Notes under the pieces: generated by a model | The model's database searches: none | What the model saw: the letters and a program-made list of their open reading frames with translations, nothing else | What the model was told of the DNA's origin: nothing | In this document: piece after piece, positions 60,568-64,000 of the stretch | How positions within the stretch are numbered: position 1 is the first letter of the stretch | Layout: each line of letters begins with the position of its first letter | NCBI GenBank assembly: GCA_035943995.1 | Contig: DASZBS010000066.1 | Span: 1 to 64,000, forward strand | Direction: 5' to 3' | Length of the DNA stretch: 64,000 nucleotides | Source of the DNA: Vulcanimicrobium sp035943995 | GTDB taxonomy: Bacteria; Vulcanimicrobiota; Vulcanimicrobiia; Vulcanimicrobiales; Vulcanimicrobiaceae | Position numbers and translations under genes: made by a program

Positions 60568-61125
60568 ATGGTCAAGCGCATTCTGGCCGGCGTCTCGGCG
60601 GCCGCTCTCGGGATCGGCTTGCTGGCGGCACCCGCCGCGGCCGCCTCGAACACCGCCACGGTCACCGTGGCGGTGACGGCTGCCACGCAAGCCACGATCG
60701 GCGTCACGTATAGCGCCGGCAGCAACATCTCGTGCGCCGTCGGCGCAACCGTCGCGGGCGTCGTCGCGTGCACGAACACCGCGACGCTGGCCGGCAGCTT
60801 CCGCTCGACCAAGGCCGATACCGGCGGCACGTCGGTCTCGCTGACCGGTGCGGCGATCACCGGCTCGGGCGGCGCGTCGATCCCGGCCTCCGCGCTGACG
60901 ATGACCTGCACCGGCGGAACGACCGGCTCGCCGACGTTCGCCGGAACCGCGGGAACGCTCGCGTCGGCTGCCGCGCTCTCGACGTCCGCGGTCAACTGCC
61001 AGTCGTGGACGGGCACGATCGTCGCGAACTACAGCCTCGTGCTCGCGCTCTCGATCGACGCCGGTCAGGTTCCGTCCGACACGTACACGAACGGCGCGTT
61101 CACGGCGACCGCGACCGCCAACTGA
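60568..61125 (+). CDS. Exported fibre subunit, spore-coat-U/Csu-type
   Basis: The 185-residue protein has a signal peptide (ALGIGLLAAPAAAA), then a small-residue beta-rich body with four Cys (ISCAVG, VACTNT, TMTCTGG, VNCQSW) and the end VPSDTYTNGAFTATATAN. Subunits of archaic chaperone-usher fibres (spore coat U domain) end in a similar GTYTDTVTVTV strand. It opens the locus that also holds a chaperone-like gene and a second subunit. ATG 60568; GGAGGA lies about 14 bases upstream. Confidence 0.7.
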   Translation: MVKRILAGVSAAALGIGLLAAPAAAASNTATVTVAVTAATQATIGVTYSAGSNISCAVGATVAGVVACTNTATLAGSFRSTKADTGGTSVSLTGAAITGSGGASIPASALTMTCTGGTTGSPTFAGTAGTLASAAALSTSAVNCQSWTGTIVANYSLVLALSIDAGQVPSDTYTNGAFTATATAN

Positions 61126-61130
61126 GCCGC

Positions 61131-61955
61131 ATGCGTTCGTCGCTGTGTGCGAGCGTGCTCAACCGCACGCTCGCACTCGTGCTCGCCGGTACGCTCGCGC
61201 TCGCGCTCGTTCCGTCCGCGAGCCGCGCCGACGCGCCGGGATTGCAGATCTCCGTCGAGCCGCTGGTGGTGCAGTTCTCGCTCGCGCCCGGCGGCCAAGT
61301 CAGCACGCCGGTCACCATCAAGAACGTAGGCAGCGAGAAAGCCGTCGTGACGGCGAGCCAGATCGACTGGCGCACGACGCTCGACGGCGCCATGAAGAGC
61401 GAACGCCCGGGAACGGAAGGCGCGTTGTCACTGAACCCGCACCTGCGGCTTTCCGCGTCGGAGTTCACGCTCGAGCCCGGCGAGACGCGGCGCATGACGC
61501 TGTCGCTGGTGCTGCCGACGGGATTCTCCGCGGCGCCGCAGGATTATCGCGGCGGCTACTTTGTCCGCGCGACGCCCGCCGGAAGCCCGAGCGCGCAGTC
61601 GTTCGGCGTGGGCGCGAACATCCTCGCATACGAAACCGTGGGCGCGCCGAGCCGGCATCTCAAGCTCACGAGCCTCAAAGTCGTCGACGCCGGCGACCGC
61701 AGCGTCCAGTTCACGGCGCGCCTGGTGAACGACGGCCGCAACTACGTTCGCCCGCAGGTCCGCATGCTCGTCGGGCAGGCGGGCCGCATCGTGCAGCAGC
61801 GCGACGACAGCACGCCGGCGATCTTCGGCGGCGAACCGCGGCTCTATACGCGCACGTTGCGCGACCTGCTTCCCGGCACGTATCGGCTCCAGCTCACCGT
61901 GGACTACGGTGGCGATACGCTGATCGAAGGCACGACCGACTTCACGGTGCGCTGA
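61131..61955 (+). CDS. PapD-like pilus chaperone
   Basis: Signal peptide (ALVLAGTLALALVPSASRA), then an N-terminal Ig-like domain: LQISVEPLVVQFSLAPGGQV, VTIKNVGSEKAVVTASQIDW, SASEFTLEPGETRRMTLSLV, the segment that fits a PapD-like donor-strand site. A second domain follows (LKLTSLKVVDAGDRSVQFTA to QLTVDYGGDTLIEGTTDFTV). The conserved Arg/Lys pair of PapD is not clear. Its stop overlaps the next ATG (TGATG). Confidence 0.7.
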   Translation: MRSSLCASVLNRTLALVLAGTLALALVPSASRADAPGLQISVEPLVVQFSLAPGGQVSTPVTIKNVGSEKAVVTASQIDWRTTLDGAMKSERPGTEGALSLNPHLRLSASEFTLEPGETRRMTLSLVLPTGFSAAPQDYRGGYFVRATPAGSPSAQSFGVGANILAYETVGAPSRHLKLTSLKVVDAGDRSVQFTARLVNDGRNYVRPQVRMLVGQAGRIVQQRDDSTPAIFGGEPRLYTRTLRDLLPGTYRLQLTVDYGGDTLIEGTTDFTVR

Positions 61956-62458
61956 TGCGCGCGCGCGTCGCCGGCATCATCGCCGCGGTACTCGCGACGC
62001 TGGCGTTCGCGGCGCCGGCGCAGGCGGCGTCCGGCAAGATCTTCTCGTTCACCACGTCGAACTCGGGCAACATCACCTTCACCGTGCCCGGCCTAAGCAA
62101 CGTGGCGCTGCCTGGCAGCCAGTCGTACGCATACGCCTTGAGCATCCGTACGTCGCCGCTGCAAGGCACCGTCACGATCACCGCGCCGCTCATCAACGGG
62201 ACCGCGGGCAACAAGATACCGCAGTCCGCGTTTCAAGCGCAGTGCACGGCGACGTCGGATCCCGGCGGGATCTTCACGTCGAGCGGCTTGGTGCGCCTGT
62301 CCGCGAGCGCGGTCACGTGCGGAACGGTCGCCGCGAACAGCAACAACTCGATCAACTTCGACGTCACCCTCTACCTCGACTGCACGCCGGACGCGTCGTC
62401 GTTCACCGCCGATACGTACACGAACGCGCTCATGAGCATCACGGCGAACGCGCCGTGA
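61955..62458 (+). CDS. Second exported fibre subunit, spore-coat-U/Csu-type
   Basis: The 167-residue protein has a signal peptide (VLATLAFAAPAQAA) and a beta-rich body with three Cys (QAQCTAT, AVTCGTV, LDCTPD). The end SFTADTYTNALMSITANAP parallels that of the first subunit (PSDTYTNGAFTATATAN), so both probably belong to one fibre. Overlaps the following gene (GTGA). Confidence 0.7.
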   Translation: MRARVAGIIAAVLATLAFAAPAQAASGKIFSFTTSNSGNITFTVPGLSNVALPGSQSYAYALSIRTSPLQGTVTITAPLINGTAGNKIPQSAFQAQCTATSDPGGIFTSSGLVRLSASAVTCGTVAANSNNSINFDVTLYLDCTPDASSFTADTYTNALMSITANAP

Positions 62459-64000
62459 ACGCGATGCGCATGGGCCGCCGGCTCGTCGCTGCCGGCGTCC
62501 TCATCGCGCTGGCGGGCAACGCCGCGCTGGCCGGCAGCGCGATCGGCAAAGCAAAGCTCGTCCAGCAGTTGCGTCATGTCGCGCAATCGCGCGTCGTCGC
62601 GTTGCTCACCGTTCGCGTGGACGGCGACTCGCTGGGGGCGATCGGGGTGCAGCGCGCGGCGGGCACGCCGCTCGTGCCGCTCGACGTGGTCGCGAACGCG
62701 CTGGGATGGCGCGTCGTCACACTGGCCGACGGCATGCGGCTCTCCGGCGACGACCGCAGCGTCGTCGTGACCGCCGGCTCGCGGATCATTCGCGAGAACG
62801 GCGAGTCCCGGTTGCTGTTCGCCGAAGCGGTCGTGAGCCGCGGCGGCAGGCTGTACCTCGACGCGGCCGACGTCACGCGCCTCTTCGGCGTTCGCAGCGA
62901 ACGCGCGAACGGCGCGCTCGTGTTCGTGCGGCCCGCGCAAATCGGAACGCCGGCGCGCATCGTGGAGATCGCGCGGCCGCCGGCGCCGCAGCCGAGTCCC
63001 ACGCCGCGCAGCGCGGTGCGCCGGCTTGACGACACCGCGCCGGCTTCGGCGACGGCCGGCCGCATCGTGCTCGCGCTCGACCGGGTCGGTTCGACGCGTT
63101 TGCTGCACATCTCGAGCGAGACGAAGAGCGGCACGCTGCAGACGGCGCTCACGTCGTCCGGCGTCAACGATTTCGGCACGCCCAACGCGACGGTCATCGT
63201 CGGTTCGGCGCAGCGCAACGTCGCGCTCGGCATGCTGACCGATCCGCTCGGCGGCACGATTTTCCGCGGCACGGTGTACGAAGGCGTCGCGCTGGGCCGC
63301 GGCGATCGAACGCTGTTCGCCGGACGACGGCTCGCCGACGGCACGGACCTCACGGGGATGACGTTCGGCGACGCGCTCCACGGCGGTTCGACCACGATCG
63401 CCACCGTGTGGCGCAACGGCGCGTACGACCAGACGATCGTGCGCCGCCTGCGCCGCGCGCGCCACCCGTGGGGCGATTTCTCGACCGAAGTGCTCGCGGG
63501 CGACAAGGGCGTGGGAATCGGCTTCGCCGCGCGAACGCGCGGCCGCACGTTCTTCGAAGCCGATGCAGCGTACGCGACGCGCGGTCTACCGCTCGGTCCG
63601 AACGACGCGCCCGTGAACGTCGACATCGGGCGCGAGCTGAGTGCCGCGACGACGGCCGTCGTGGGGCTTTCAACGGGGCCGCGACAACCGCTCGCGCCGT
63701 TCGTCGGCATCTCGACGCGCACGCACGGACTGCTCGCGTCGGCATCCGTGTCCGACCGCACGCTCACCGCGAGCTTGGCATATCAGTCGGCGAATGCGTC
63801 GCTGCAAGCATACTCGGTACCCGGACCGCAACGTGCGGGCGGCGTGCAAGGAACGCTCGCGTTCCCGGGTGCCGTCCTCGATCTCACCGCGACGTCCGCG
63901 GCCGGCACGCGCGACGCCGCACTGACGCTGCGCACGACGCGGCGCGGCCTCAACGTCATCGGCGGCGTCGGCTTTCCGAGCGCCGGCCGCATCGCACCGA
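62455..64000 (+). CDS. Large exported protein at the usher position (3' partial)
   Basis: The frame is open to the right edge; the 3' end is missing. A signal peptide (LVAAGVLIALAGNAALA) is followed by a Cu-amine-oxidase-N-like/stalk segment (PLVPLDVVANALGWRVVTLA and LYLDAADVTRLFGVRS), a Pro/Ser linker (PPAPQPSPTPRSAVRRL) and a series of strands that look like a beta-barrel. The position after two subunits and a chaperone matches an usher, but no usher signature was recognised. It could instead be a new outer-membrane assembly protein. Confidence 0.65.
   Translation, partial: MNAMRMGRRLVAAGVLIALAGNAALAGSAIGKAKLVQQLRHVAQSRVVALLTVRVDGDSLGAIGVQRAAGTPLVPLDVVANALGWRVVTLADGMRLSGDDRSVVVTAGSRIIRENGESRLLFAEAVVSRGGRLYLDAADVTRLFGVRSERANGALVFVRPAQIGTPARIVEIARPPAPQPSPTPRSAVRRLDDTAPASATAGRIVLALDRVGSTRLLHISSETKSGTLQTALTSSGVNDFGTPNATVIVGSAQRNVALGMLTDPLGGTIFRGTVYEGVALGRGDRTLFAGRRLADGTDLTGMTFGDALHGGSTTIATVWRNGAYDQTIVRRLRRARHPWGDFSTEVLAGDKGVGIGFAARTRGRTFFEADAAYATRGLPLGPNDAPVNVDIGRELSAATTAVVGLSTGPRQPLAPFVGISTRTHGLLASASVSDRTLTASLAYQSANASLQAYSVPGPQRAGGVQGTLAFPGAVLDLTATSAAGTRDAALTLRTTRRGLNVIGGVGFPSAGRIAP

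Overview
The window is a GC-rich bacterial chromosome segment, densely packed in several stretches and interrupted by small accessory patches. Lipoprotein signal peptides with LAGC lipoboxes, an outer-membrane-type barrel protein, and a pilus-type chaperone with subunits at the right edge point to a diderm. The gene mix (tandem M13 peptidases, many ECF sigma factors, PP2C/STAS signalling, ferritin-like pairs, Kelch and Ig-like lipoproteins, high-GC core genes with GTG/TTG/CTG starts) would fit a candidate phylum such as Eremiobacterota (WPS-2). That placement is inference; no rRNA is present to prove it.

0-14.4 kb: secreted and cell-envelope genes. There are a Pro-Thr linker protein running off the left edge, an Ig-like lipoprotein, a T4-type lysozyme, a periplasmic cyclophilin, an acyl-CoA synthetase coupled to a YbaK-type deacylase, a Kelch lipoprotein, a serine beta-lactamase-fold hydrolase, an OmpR/histidine-kinase pair, a barrel protein and a STAS protein.

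14.4-18.1 kb: an accessory patch. It holds a two-gene module of unknown function with strong ribosome sites, a decayed duplicate of a small gene, an HTH fragment without a start codon, a tRNA 3'-end-like sequence and a secreted glyoxalase-fold protein.

18.1-35.8 kb: the most conserved part. It has two tandem M13 metallopeptidases, a SanA/YdcF-like protein, an M48 peptidase, tRNA-Gly(CCC) and tRNA-Cys(GCA), a PP2C phosphatase, then hisF-hisIE-recG with overlapping junctions. A DUF4258/DUF2283 toxin-antitoxin-like pair follows, then a HAD hydrolase, rsmD-coaD, a coiled-coil protein and an MFS transporter.

35.8-40.5 kb: a second accessory patch. It contains a frameshifted truncated-globin/ankyrin fusion, a strong sigma-70-type promoter with a Gram-positive-type LexA box in its spacer driving a chain of overlapping small ORFs, a glyoxalase remnant, a DUF1778/GNAT toxin-antitoxin pair with a perfect operator palindrome, and a TcuB-like remnant.

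40-64 kb: regulatory and redox loci. These include an ECF sigma factor with a DUF4331/TPR pair, a large HTH-ATPase-TPR regulator, a cupredoxin/phosphatase/phosphoesterase/dihaem cytochrome cluster, two duplicated sigma/anti-sigma pairs facing two ferritin-like proteins, an Nramp transporter with a YihY-type membrane protein, a rearranged partial duplicate of that pair, and a STAS/PP2C group. The right edge holds a chaperone-usher-like surface-fibre locus. The best candidates for undescribed biology are the LexA-box small-ORF chain (36.9-37.7 kb), the unknown two-gene module (15.1-16.1 kb) and the divergent fibre locus (60.6-64 kb).
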